64,000 bases of DNA from Patescibacteria group bacterium (GTDB lineage: Bacteria > Patescibacteriota > Minisyncoccia > Phycocordibacterales > UBA1006). The translations under genes and the position numbers were made by a program. The stretch covers positions 1 through 64,000 of the forward strand of contig JAGQMP010000005.1 of NCBI GenBank assembly GCA_020428585.1, given 5' to 3'. Shown in pieces: positions 26,055 through 34,627 of this stretch. The first letter of the stretch is position 1, and the number at the start of each line of letters is the position of its first letter. The notes beneath the pieces are model-generated. The model was not told the origin of the DNA. It saw only the letters and a program-made list of their open reading frames with translations, and did not search any database.

Positions 26055-29000
26055 TTACTTATAAACCTCCATTGAGGTATTTCCAAATTCAACACAAGAA
26101 TATCTAGATTCATCATGATCGCTAGACGATCTACATATATATTCTACACTTGATTTTCCTTGACCCTGGGATACGACGAGATAAGCCGTTTTTGCCCCAT
26201 CAGCCGAGAAGGTCTGTCTGGATGTCTCTCCATCAATGGTAATATTTTTTGACCTGTTTCGATTCCTTTTTGGATCATTTACCAAAAGGATGAATTCAGT
26301 ATTTACCAAAACATCTTGTTGACCTCCTTCAACATTCACACGTATCTGTTTTTTATCTGGAATATCAGCATACCCAACCGCAACCATGATATGCCCTGGT
26401 TCACCAAACATAACCGGTCGATTTCTATCAATTGATGATTTAATCGTGGTGAATTTTTTAGCTGATCCTGGATCAAGGTGACGATACGACAAATCAATAC
26501 TATCTTTCCCAAAATAATCCTCGTAGCCGCTGGTATAACCCAAAGCACAACCTTCAAGCGAAGTCGTAGCAAAAGCTCCGTCGACTTCAAACCCTTGATA
26601 AGTACATGAATCGTCGAGGTTCTGCCCCTTGTCATTCCAAATAAATTCACGAAGGCCTTCATCGACTACTTCTCCATTAAAGGTGACGTTCTGGGACAGG
26701 TAACTCGGCAAGACGTCGTAATAACTAGCAATCATCACTGCGGAAGCCCCCGTACACATTGAGGTCCCGCCTTTCAGCGGTGAAGCAACCGATCCTGCAG
26801 TACCTAGGGGAACTGGTTCGCCATCTTTGTAGTACATTTGCTGTGGCAGATATGGTACATCGAGAATTTTTGCAGTAAGAATTTCTTCGGGAAGAGGTAT
26901 GGAAACCTCTTCACCATTTTCATCTTTGACGGTTTTATCATCGCTAGGAAGTTTGATATTATATTCATCTACTAGTTGTTGAAGCTTGACGCTATCAACC
27001 ACTTCGATAATGGTATTCCCGTATTCATCTGTGCTTACTTGAATAGCGTTTTGGCGCACCGATTCATCGATGAAGTCTTGCTGATCACGACGGAAAAGGT
27101 TTTTAAACCAATTCCACCCATCTTCGAACCAACCAACCACATCCTGGATAAAGGTTGTATCACCTTCAGATTCTTCAGTAGGTTCATCAGCTACAGGTTC
27201 TTCTTCTCCGACTTCCTCCTTCCCTTCAATCTCACCACAATTACTATCAACGAAAGATGAAGTTCCAGGACCGAAGATACCATCGCTGGTGAGGTTGTTA
27301 TCGGATTGGAATTCAGTTAGGGCTGCCTTGGTACCGTTCCCGAATATCCCATCAATCGGTGGGCCGAGGTAGCCGAGGTCCCTCAAGAATATCTGCAATT
27401 TCACCACCGCCTCGCGATCGGAACTTCCCTTTCTGATACTTGGCTCTTCTGATTGAATGTCGAGACAACTGTTTTCAAGGAGGTAAATGGGTTCTTCTTC
27501 GATTTCTTCTGGTGATTCTGGATCAGCTATTGGATCATTTTCAGTGTCGTCATCAAGTTCGTCTTCATTATTATCAGTGTGTGACGATCCGCCGCCGGTG
27601 ACTTCTTCTTCAATGGTGAAACTGCTTGAACCTGATAGATGCCCAGCTATGGCCGACAAAGTGTAAGTATCTGGTTCAAGATCAAAAACCAAAGAAAACT
27701 CGGCTGAACCGTCAATCATCTCTGCCTCGGTCGGACTGATATCTCGATCATCAATAGCCAAGGTCAGTGTTCCTGTGTAATCAAAGTCATCAGCAAGGAT
27801 ACTTACCACGAGGTTCGTCGTCCCAAAAGGCAAACTGGTGTCGTGCTCTAGGCTAAAGTAATCGTCGTCAGATTCAGGATCGGTGACCTGAAAGGTATTC
27901 CCTTCACCTATTCGGTAATCATCTGAAACAACGATGTGGTAGGTTCCTGGCGAAACATCCAGTTCATCGATCGAAAAAGTTCCGTTGCCAGAGCTAAGAG
28001 AAAGACTGCCAAGGCTCGTTGAGGAATCATCAACAAGACTCAGATCCACCTCACCCGCATAATCAGGATTATAAGCGGCAACGCTAAATGATAATGGTTC
28101 AAGGCGAACAAGGTCATCAATATCAGAGACTTCGAAATAATTTTGTTCTTTTAATATATCAGGAATTGAAAGCCCGACATTGATTGATCGCGCCTCTTCA
28201 CCATCAATATTCCAAAACCGCGTCATGCCAGAGGCGATGGTGTCTGATACATCACTACTGGTCCCAGGATCAGCGCTAACCGACGTTCCCGTGACTGAAC
28301 TTGTCACTACTTCACCAAGTGAAGATTCATCGTCCGCCATACGAAAGGAATAGATCGCCAAAGGGTCACCCTCCCAAGCGAGACGCGTCGTGGTAGGTGA
28401 CCATGTACCTTGGTTATCAACCGATCCATACAAGAACGGAGTTAGGTAGCGACTAATTGATCCCTGATTTAATAAATCGCCAGTGAATGTAATATCTTCA
28501 GCGCTCGCAAGACTGCGCTCGCTTAATGAAGCGTCTTCTTTAATCCAGGTAAACAAAACATCGTTGGTATAACTGCGCATTTTGTGATTACCAGTTATAA
28601 CAAGGTAGCGAGCGGTGATATTTCCAACCTGTAAGGTTTCTGTTGGATCATTGACTCCAAACCAAACAATCCCGTTCGTGTCGAGGTCTCCTGAAAGGAT
28701 ATTCAACGATAGAACATTATCAGTGTCCGCAAAGGTAAGGGGAAAATCGTCCGTGATGAGAGTGTCGATCGAAGCACTATCAGATAAGGTAATCGGGGTC
28801 GCCAAGGTTACCGAAGTATCAAAAAATCCTGAAAGGGTGCGAACAACTTCCCCATTTAAGGTCAGATCCGACAACCATGTACCTTCATTACTAACCCCGC
28901 CATGAGCTATCACATCAATATATTGAAGAATCGTTCCTTGATTTATGAGATCACCATACGTGTGAATCGTATAATTAGTACCAGAAGATTTCGGCCATAG

Positions 29001-29762
29001 AGAAGCACTTGGATGAATCATGATAGCATCATCTGCGCTAAGAGTATCATCGCGAAGGGTATGCGTGCCGTAGAAATTGATAGCCGTCGCACTAACATTA
29101 CCGACTTGAGTCGTAGCGTCGCTACTATCATCCCCAAAATTGACGGTCGCGTTTGTACTAACATCGCCTGAAACTGTGGTGAGGTTGAGTGTCGCCTCAG
29201 ACCCCTCGAAGGTAATCGCATAATGATTCGTAGTAAGAGAGGGCCAAAAGATAATCGGACTCCCCGCAAGAGTGATCGGGGTTTCCAGGAAAACATTGAT
29301 AGGAATAGTTCCATTAATAATTCGCGTTGATTCACCATTCAAACGCAGTTGATTATTATTCCAGATTCCTAGTCCACCAATTGACCCAAGGGCAGTTGGT
29401 AAGACGTATTGGCCAACCGTTCCATCATTCAATAATCCACCCGTCACATCGAGGTCATAGGTAGTAAAACCGCTTCCATTTATTGTTGAGCCATTCGTTA
29501 TATAAATCCCAGCAACCGTCGTATCAGATCGAAGTCTTACGAGTCCATTGATTTCTACAACATCAGAGGATTCGGGAATTCTGCCTTCTTCCCAGGTAGT
29601 TACCTGGTCAAAAAATCCACCCTCAGCGACCGCGTGAAGGGTCGGTGATACCGAAAAACCAGGGTCTTCTTGGGCAAAAGAGCTTTGCGTCAAAACATAT
29701 AGACTTAAAATAGCTATAAAGAATAGATAATATAATTGTTGTCTGTATAGATGGACAAACAT
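26055..29762 (-). CDS. Large surface protein: beta-rich repeats, peptidoglycan-binding and C39-like peptidase domains
   Basis: A 1235-residue exported protein. The signal peptide is residues 1-31 (hydrophobic core LFFIAILSLYVLTQ, ending SSFAQ). Residues 40-470 repeat glycine- and asparagine-rich strands like beta-helix surface proteins; 530-760 hold Ig-like beta-sandwich repeats; 765-840 is a PG_binding_1 domain (VVKLQIFLRDLGYLGPPIDGIFG). After a linker with WFEDGWNWFKNLF comes a papain-like C39-type domain with C1003 (GTSMCTGASAVM), H1124 (EPGHIMVAVGYA) and D1163 (LLVNDPKRN). It probably sits on the cell wall and cleaves peptides. I start at 29762 because a TTGTCT-18-TATGAT promoter lies just upstream and this gives a clean signal peptide; 29789 is possible. 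Confidence 0.85.
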   Translation of the reverse strand: MFVHLYRQQLYYLFFIAILSLYVLTQSSFAQEDPGFSVSPTLHAVAEGGFFDQVTTWEEGRIPESSDVVEINGLVRLRSDTTVAGIYITNGSTINGSGFTTYDLDVTGGLLNDGTVGQYVLPTALGSIGGLGIWNNNQLRLNGESTRIINGTIPINVFLETPITLAGSPIIFWPSLTTNHYAITFEGSEATLNLTTVSGDVSTNATVNFGDDSSDATTQVGNVSATAINFYGTHTLRDDTLSADDAIMIHPSASLWPKSSGTNYTIHTYGDLINQGTILQYIDVIAHGGVSNEGTWLSDLTLNGEVVRTLSGFFDTSVTLATPITLSDSASIDTLITDDFPLTFADTDNVLSLNILSGDLDTNGIVWFGVNDPTETLQVGNITARYLVITGNHKMRSYTNDVLFTWIKEDASLSERSLASAEDITFTGDLLNQGSISRYLTPFLYGSVDNQGTWSPTTTRLAWEGDPLAIYSFRMADDESSLGEVVTSSVTGTSVSADPGTSSDVSDTIASGMTRFWNIDGEEARSINVGLSIPDILKEQNYFEVSDIDDLVRLEPLSFSVAAYNPDYAGEVDLSLVDDSSTSLGSLSLSSGNGTFSIDELDVSPGTYHIVVSDDYRIGEGNTFQVTDPESDDDYFSLEHDTSLPFGTTNLVVSILADDFDYTGTLTLAIDDRDISPTEAEMIDGSAEFSLVFDLEPDTYTLSAIAGHLSGSSSFTIEEEVTGGGSSHTDNNEDELDDDTENDPIADPESPEEIEEEPIYLLENSCLDIQSEEPSIRKGSSDREAVVKLQIFLRDLGYLGPPIDGIFGNGTKAALTEFQSDNNLTSDGIFGPGTSSFVDSNCGEIEGKEEVGEEEPVADEPTEESEGDTTFIQDVVGWFEDGWNWFKNLFRRDQQDFIDESVRQNAIQVSTDEYGNTIIEVVDSVKLQQLVDEYNIKLPSDDKTVKDENGEEVSIPLPEEILTAKILDVPYLPQQMYYKDGEPVPLGTAGSVASPLKGGTSMCTGASAVMIASYYDVLPSYLSQNVTFNGEVVDEGLREFIWNDKGQNLDDSCTYQGFEVDGAFATTSLEGCALGYTSGYEDYFGKDSIDLSYRHLDPGSAKKFTTIKSSIDRNRPVMFGEPGHIMVAVGYADIPDKKQIRVNVEGGQQDVLVNTEFILLVNDPKRNRNRSKNITIDGETSRQTFSADGAKTAYLVVSQGQGKSSVEYICRSSSDHDESRYSCVEFGNTSMEVYK

Positions 29763-29795
29763 AACCAAAATCATCATATCATTGCCCATTAATAA

Positions 29796-29830
29796 TAGAC
29801 AAGAAAAAAGCCCGATTATACGGACTTTTT
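29796..29830 (-). terminator. Terminator overlapping the end of the 129-aa gene
   Basis: Read on the minus strand, AAAAAAAGTCCG and CGGGCTTTTTT around TATAAT; the TAA stop at 29816-29818 lies inside it. Confidence 0.75.
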
Positions 29831-30205
29831 TTGTTGCGATTGTGCGAGCATATCAGATCTAACCGATCCAAGATTAGGAGCATCTGGGTCAATCTTTCGT
29901 TTAAACTGATGAAGGTCTATGGGGGGTAAGTTAATATTGAGGCGTCCATTTAAGTCATCCACGATCATATTGATCCAAGATTCAATGGTATTTAGATTTT
30001 CATTAAAACCTTGGTCTATGAGGGATTGCTCTTCTTTTGAATATTTTCTTTTTGATGGAATATCTCTGAGAGTTGTCTCGAAACTCGATAATACCAATTG
30101 AAATGAAGAAAATAATATCCTGCCGATTTTATCTCCTGGTGCCTGTAATAAACATTCACGGTGATAACGGTCTATGTAGTAAGCTACCTCGTTTCTTTCG
30201 CTCAT
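29816..30205 (-). CDS. Unknown 129-aa helical protein
   Basis: A soluble, mostly helical protein with many charged residues (KYSKEEQSLIDQGF, IESWINMIVDDLNGRL). No signal peptide or membrane helix. It reads as a helical bundle; no family recognised. The promoter is TTGACG at 30264-30269, 17 bases, TATGGT at 30241-30246 on the minus strand, giving a leader of about 30 bases. The gene is flanked by terminators, so it is transcribed alone. Confidence 0.65.
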   Translation of the reverse strand: MSERNEVAYYIDRYHRECLLQAPGDKIGRILFSSFQLVLSSFETTLRDIPSKRKYSKEEQSLIDQGFNENLNTIESWINMIVDDLNGRLNINLPPIDLHQFKRKIDPDAPNLGSVRSDMLAQSQQKKSV

Positions 30206-30240
30206 ATTCTTTTGTTTTAAAAGTTAAAAGTTCATCAACC

Positions 30241-30269
30241 ACCATACTTCTATCGGGAAGAGTCGTCAA
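30241..30269 (-). promoter_or_regulatory. Promoter of the 129-aa gene
   Basis: TTGACG (30264-30269), 17 bases, TATGGT (30241-30246), both read on the minus strand. Confidence 0.6.
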
Positions 30270-30296
30270 ATAAAAAAACACCTTGTCCGAGGTGAT
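30269..30296 (-). terminator. Terminator of the 182-aa membrane protein gene
   Basis: On the minus strand CACCT-CGGACA-AGGTG followed by seven T. Confidence 0.82.
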
Positions 30297-30299
30297 TTC

Positions 30300-30848
30300 T
30301 TAATTCACAATCACATGAATCGCGTCGATGATGTTCGTCGGGATCGCGTTGTGTTGGAACAGGGTCGCGCAGAGTCCTTCGGGTTCTTCATCAACATCGA
30401 CAAAGAGAAAGGCGCTCTTGCCGACAAAGTCGACGCTGGTGACGGTAAGGTTGTCTTCGTCATAGTCTGGAAAATCAACATCGTCATCTTCCCCGTCAAC
30501 TTCTTGGTCGACACATCCATCAAGACCAATCTCGGCGATGTTCTTGAGGTAATAAAAGCCAAGAGTGAATGGTGCCGTTACCGCATTGATCGCCTGAGCA
30601 GCGTAAGAGGTAGTGGCAGTTCCACCTCGCGAAGAAGCACCTGACGACGAACCTGCTTGTGCGTTTGAGGTTGCGTTCGAGAACGATTCAACGTACGGGT
30701 AATCGAGGGTGACTTCTTCACCGTTGATAATCTCGGTACGTGGGCTTGGTGCATCCGCGTCATTGCGGCGTTGCCCTTGGTTGATAAGGTAGATCCCAAT
30801 GATAACAAGAATAATGGCAGCAATAATGGTTCCGATATGTTTCTTCAT
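30300..30848 (-). CDS. Unknown membrane-anchored protein with acidic outer domain
   Basis: A 182-residue protein beginning MKKHIGTIIAAIILVIIGIYLINQG, a single N-terminal membrane anchor. A serine-, glycine- and alanine-rich linker (about 57-85) leads to a small acidic domain with a run EDDDVDFPDYDEDN that could bind divalent metal and with two cysteines. An ATG 18 bases upstream overlaps the -10 element TATATT, which lies 8 bases before the ATG at 30848, so I use the latter. Confidence 0.68.
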   Translation of the reverse strand: MKKHIGTIIAAIILVIIGIYLINQGQRRNDADAPSPRTEIINGEEVTLDYPYVESFSNATSNAQAGSSSGASSRGGTATTSYAAQAINAVTAPFTLGFYYLKNIAEIGLDGCVDQEVDGEDDDVDFPDYDEDNLTVTSVDFVGKSAFLFVDVDEEPEGLCATLFQHNAIPTNIIDAIHVIVN

Positions 30849-30902
30849 ATGCTTTGAATATACCATTTTAAGTTCAAATTACAAGTTCTCTTCTATCATC
30901 CC

Positions 30903-30936
30903 ATCATTCTTAAATTCGTACGAATTTAAGAATGAT
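30903..30936. repeat. Perfect 34-bp palindrome (family member 1)
   Basis: Perfectly self-complementary with centre ATTCGTACGAAT and flanks ATTCTTA/TAAGAAT. It shares length and layout with the palindromes at 43655 and 44056. It stands between leuS and the 182-aa membrane protein gene, upstream of that gene's promoter. Confidence 0.9.
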
Positions 30937-30953
30937 TTCCTTGTCTCACCAAA

Positions 30954-30995
30954 ATGATCTGTTCTACTATTCGATCGAATAGTAGAACAGATCAT
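30954..30995. repeat. Perfect 42-bp palindrome (family member 2)
   Basis: Perfectly self-complementary, centre ATTCGATCGAAT, with arms TTCTACT/AGTAGAA and outer GATCTG/CAGATC. It lies 17 bases from the first palindrome and 3 bases from the leuS terminator. As RNA or cruciform it would be a 20-bp hairpin with almost no loop. Confidence 0.9.
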
Positions 30996-30998
30996 CGC

Positions 30999-31029
30999 AA
31001 TAAAAAACCCTTTGTGATGAGGGTTTTAA
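30999..31029 (-). terminator. Terminator of leuS
   Basis: On the minus strand AAAACCCT and AGGGTTTTTTA around CATCACAA, overlapping the leuS stop codon. Confidence 0.85.
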
Positions 31030-34000
31030 ACTATAACTAAACTGATTGCCTTGCCAGGGATATAGATAAATTTCTTTACTTCCTTCCCTTCGGTCCATTT
31101 CACCACTTCAGGTAGTGCCATCACCCGGTCGCGAAGGGTGTCCTCGTCTTCATCATCTGAGACAATAATTTCGGCACGGACCTTACCGTTAATTTGTATG
31201 CCGATAGTCGTACTCTCATTCATAATCAATGACGTATCGGCAACGGGCCAATCAGCGAGGTGGACCGAGGTATCGTACCCACCCGCTGTCTGCCACCATT
31301 CTTCGACGAGGTGAGGTGCAAACGGTGCGATCAATCGAGCCAAAATTTCATAACTATTTTTACTTATCCCGCCAGCTTTCTCAGCGTCATTCACAAAGAT
31401 CATCAAGGTCGAGATCGCCGTGTTTAATTTAAGGCGATCAATATCATCCGTGACCTTGAGGATAGTTTTATGCAAGGCAGAGGTTACCTGGTCTGATTCG
31501 GTATCAACGATATGTTCAGATAAGCGCCAGAATCGTTCAAGGAACCTACGAATACCAACGACTCCGTTCGGATCCCAAGGATAACTACCTGGTTCATTAA
31601 AGGGACCGATAAAGGCCAGGTACATGCGTACCGTATCTGCGCCGACATGACTGACAACTTCGTCAGGATCAATGACGTTGCCTTTTGATTTTGACATCTT
31701 GTTCCCATCAGGGCCGAGAATCAATCCGCGATTGAGGCGTCCTTGATAGGGTTCATCATGGGACACCAAACCTAATCGATAAAGCGCCTTCACCCAGAAT
31801 CGACTGTATAAGAGGTGCATCGTCGTGTGTTCTGCCCCGCCAAAGTACATCGACACCGGCATCCAAGCATCTATCGCTTCTTTCGACGCAAAAACATCTT
31901 CGTTTTGGTTATCAAGGTAACGATAAAAATACCATGATGAATCAACAAAGGTATCCATGGTGTCCACCTCGGGTGTCCAACCTTTACCAAAGATTTCTTC
32001 GGTTCTCTTCTTCAATTCCTCTGATCGGGCAAGAGGTGCAGTACCGTCAGGAGTGTGGTCGACATCCTCGGGAAGTAACCACGGCAGATGTTCATCGGGC
32101 ACCAGGTGTGGGGTGCCTTCAGGATCATAGACAACCGGAATCGGGCATCCCCAGTAACGCTGCCGTGAAATACCCCAATCGCGAATACGATAGGTGGTGG
32201 TTAATGCTCCACTAACTACATCGGTAATATTTCGACGTGCGTCTTCTGAAGTTTGGGTGTTGAAATCTGGCGAGTTAATGAGTTTACCTTCAAAAGTACA
32301 CGAGAACCGCTTACCTTTCGGAAGGTATCCGTCAGCACATTCACCCAAGAGGTCGTACATCGCATTCCATTCAGCATTGATTTGAGATTGCCCTTTTTCT
32401 TCGGTTGCACCTGCTGAGAGGATAAACGCGTTTTCGCCTGTGGTAATCAGCTGCCTTGAATTCCCCACTGGTCCTGCCGACGGTAGTACTACAAAACGAA
32501 ACGGTAAATCGTATTTCAAGGCAAACTCGCAATCACGTTCGTCATGCGCTGGCACGGCCATAACCGCACCAGTTCCCACATTCGGAAGAACGTAATCGCC
32601 AATCCATATTGGAATTGGCTGTCCGGTTGCTGGGTTTACTGCTTCGACCCCTTTTAACTCGACGCCATTTTTTTCCTTTGATTGTTGTCGGTCGAGATCT
32701 GATTTTTTAGACACCTCGGTGAGGTACGCATCAAGCTCATCACTATTGGCGATGCGATTTTTTAATGAAGTTACAAGAGTGTGTTCAGGTGCCAGGACGA
32801 GGTAGGTTGCGCCAAACAAGGTATCAGCACGGGTCGTGAATACCTGTACTTGATCGAGAGTATCTTCACCCGAAACCACTCGCCATGGATAACGCATATC
32901 TTCACGTTTCAAAAAATCATTCACCTCGGCACGTGGTACCCATACGAATTCTGCGATGGCTTGTTCCTCGGCTGAGGATTCTTCCCTCTCCAGATCCTTT
33001 AGTTTTACGTGAACGATACGATAGTTCGCTTTGCGGTTTTGTTCTTTGACGACATGCCAAAACAACCCGTGCGATGAACGGTCGTAGGCCTGTACGATTT
33101 CTGGGTTCTGATATCCGGTTTCCTCGCGTACTTCTTCCAAGGCGGTTTCTTCTGGAGTCTTGCCTTCATCAATGCCGCCAGTGACAAATCCCTGCCAATC
33201 CACCTGTTTCCATTTGGCACACAAAAATTCATCCTTGTCAGGGTGTTCAATAATCACAACGACGTTGTCACGTTCGACGATTGGTTGACCTTCACGAAAG
33301 GCGTCATCCCCTGGACCTGTGTTTACATCGTAAGTTTCAGTTTCACGAATCGTAAAAGGAATCAGGCTACCCTCTTTTCGTCCGACCCATTCACGCTGGG
33401 CCTGTTTAATCGAATCATCCCACGGAAGTTTTTCAAGATCATCCACCAAAGCGTCGGCAAAATCGGTGATCTTCATCATCCATTGCGGCATGTCTTTTTG
33501 AATCACCTGGTTACCACAACGTTCGCAAGCACCTGCAACCACCTGTTCGTTGGCGAGAATCGTTTTATCGTGTTCACACCAGTTCACCTTAGTCACATCA
33601 CGGTAGACGAGGCCGTTCTCGAAAAACCGGGCAAACATCCACTGGGTCCACCGGTAGTACGATGGGTCACAGGTCGCCAAGGTTCGAGACCAATCAAAAC
33701 TCGCCCCCATCGATGTGAGCTGTTTTTTCATATAATCCATGTTTTCGTAGGTCCACTTGTTAGGATCGAGGTCGCGTTTGATCGCCGCGTTTTCAGCTGG
33801 TAAGCCAAAGGCGTCAAATCCCATCGGATACAAAACATTGTAACCCTGCATTCGTTTGAATCGAGCGTAGATATCAGGCACGGCAAAGGCGTACCAATGG
33901 CCCACATGGAGGTTTCCCGATGGATAGGCAAATTCAGACAGGGCGTAGAAGTTTTCCTTGCCTGCTACCTGGTTTTCCGTGCGGTAGGTCTGGTTCTCCC

Positions 34001-34058
34001 GCCACCAATCCTGCCATTTTTTCTCAATTTTCTGAGCGTCAAATCCCTTGTTATTCAT
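31026..34058 (-). CDS. leuS: Leucyl-tRNA synthetase with inserted Nudix domain
   Basis: Charges tRNA-Leu. The class I HIGH-type motif is SGNLHVGHWYAF near residue 50, KMSKS is NKMSKSKGN, and the editing-domain VFTTRADTLFGATY is present. A zinc-finger-like CERCGNQ lies near 175. Between WVGRKEG and VFTTRADTLFG, where bacterial LeuRS has only a short link, about 125 residues (roughly 257-380) form a Nudix domain with box GGIDEGKTPEETALEEVREE at 294-313. The metal-binding glutamates E309, E312 and E313 remain, but box position 7 is Lys (normally Glu) and position 15 is Glu (normally Arg). Length 1010 compared with about 860. TAGTAT lies 7 bases before ATG (leaderless). Confidence 0.96.
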   Translation of the reverse strand: MNNKGFDAQKIEKKWQDWWRENQTYRTENQVAGKENFYALSEFAYPSGNLHVGHWYAFAVPDIYARFKRMQGYNVLYPMGFDAFGLPAENAAIKRDLDPNKWTYENMDYMKKQLTSMGASFDWSRTLATCDPSYYRWTQWMFARFFENGLVYRDVTKVNWCEHDKTILANEQVVAGACERCGNQVIQKDMPQWMMKITDFADALVDDLEKLPWDDSIKQAQREWVGRKEGSLIPFTIRETETYDVNTGPGDDAFREGQPIVERDNVVVIIEHPDKDEFLCAKWKQVDWQGFVTGGIDEGKTPEETALEEVREETGYQNPEIVQAYDRSSHGLFWHVVKEQNRKANYRIVHVKLKDLEREESSAEEQAIAEFVWVPRAEVNDFLKREDMRYPWRVVSGEDTLDQVQVFTTRADTLFGATYLVLAPEHTLVTSLKNRIANSDELDAYLTEVSKKSDLDRQQSKEKNGVELKGVEAVNPATGQPIPIWIGDYVLPNVGTGAVMAVPAHDERDCEFALKYDLPFRFVVLPSAGPVGNSRQLITTGENAFILSAGATEEKGQSQINAEWNAMYDLLGECADGYLPKGKRFSCTFEGKLINSPDFNTQTSEDARRNITDVVSGALTTTYRIRDWGISRQRYWGCPIPVVYDPEGTPHLVPDEHLPWLLPEDVDHTPDGTAPLARSEELKKRTEEIFGKGWTPEVDTMDTFVDSSWYFYRYLDNQNEDVFASKEAIDAWMPVSMYFGGAEHTTMHLLYSRFWVKALYRLGLVSHDEPYQGRLNRGLILGPDGNKMSKSKGNVIDPDEVVSHVGADTVRMYLAFIGPFNEPGSYPWDPNGVVGIRRFLERFWRLSEHIVDTESDQVTSALHKTILKVTDDIDRLKLNTAISTLMIFVNDAEKAGGISKNSYEILARLIAPFAPHLVEEWWQTAGGYDTSVHLADWPVADTSLIMNESTTIGIQINGKVRAEIIVSDDEDEDTLRDRVMALPEVVKWTEGKEVKKFIYIPGKAISLVIV

Positions 34059-34089
34059 AGCTTCTATACTACCTGAAGGGGTGGTTTTT

Positions 34090-34578
34090 TCAAAAAGATA
34101 GTTCAGCGATTTGTCTCTCTAAATCTTGAAGTTTCCCTCTATTGTGAATAACAATCTTCGGCTCGATAATAGGCTCAAAACTGTCCTTAACCTTTAAGTA
34201 TTGGTTGAAATCAGTTTTATTAATATCTTCCTTCCTCTCTAATATTCTTTGTTTAATTTGCTCATCACTAGGTCCCAAAACTTCAATAACAAAATATTTT
34301 TTCGACATACTCTTGGCTATGTCTAAAGCTCGATTTATATTTTTGCTAGAAGAGAATGTTGCATCTAAAATAACATTTTTGTTTTTTAAACTATTTTTTA
34401 CTTCATTAAAAAATAAATCATAAACATGATCTATCTCCTCCTCTGAATAAGAAGGATTGGGGTACCACTTATTTCTAATTTCATTAGTTTGAAGAATAAT
34501 CCCTCCAATTTTGTTATGAATAAGACGAGCAACGGTTGATTTTCCAACTGCAATATTTCCACAAACAAGAATTAACAT
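34090..34578 (-). CDS. P-loop kinase of the AAA_33/zeta-like group
   Basis: A 162-residue nucleotide-binding protein with Walker A GNIAVGKST at the N-terminus, a downstream DATFSSS strand where such kinases hold the catalytic aspartate, and LGPSDEQIKQRILERKED as the arginine-rich lid. It resembles small ATP-dependent kinases of metabolites, RNA ends or zeta toxins; no antitoxin gene is adjacent. AT-rich compared with leuS and pyrG on either side, which suggests transfer. TATAGT is 6 bases before the ATG at 34578. Confidence 0.7.
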   Translation of the reverse strand: MLILVCGNIAVGKSTVARLIHNKIGGIILQTNEIRNKWYPNPSYSEEEIDHVYDLFFNEVKNSLKNKNVILDATFSSSKNINRALDIAKSMSKKYFVIEVLGPSDEQIKQRILERKEDINKTDFNQYLKVKDSFEPIIEPKIVIHNRGKLQDLERQIAELSF

Positions 34579-34627
34579 ATTCAAACTATACCAAAATATA
34601 AAAGAAAAATAGAATAAAAAACAAGAA

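Noticed and set aside
30903..30995. Palindromes as the leuS transcription terminator
   Set aside because: A normal terminator with a T run is already at 30999-31029, and neither palindrome is followed by a T run.
33243..33803. A 186-codon open frame on the plus strand inside leuS
   Set aside because: It is fully antisense to well-conserved leuS sequence, has no promoter or family motif and is explained by codon bias of the real gene.
34090..34578. Toxin-antitoxin pair with the zeta-like kinase
   Set aside because: No small antitoxin gene lies on either side; leuS and pyrG flank it.
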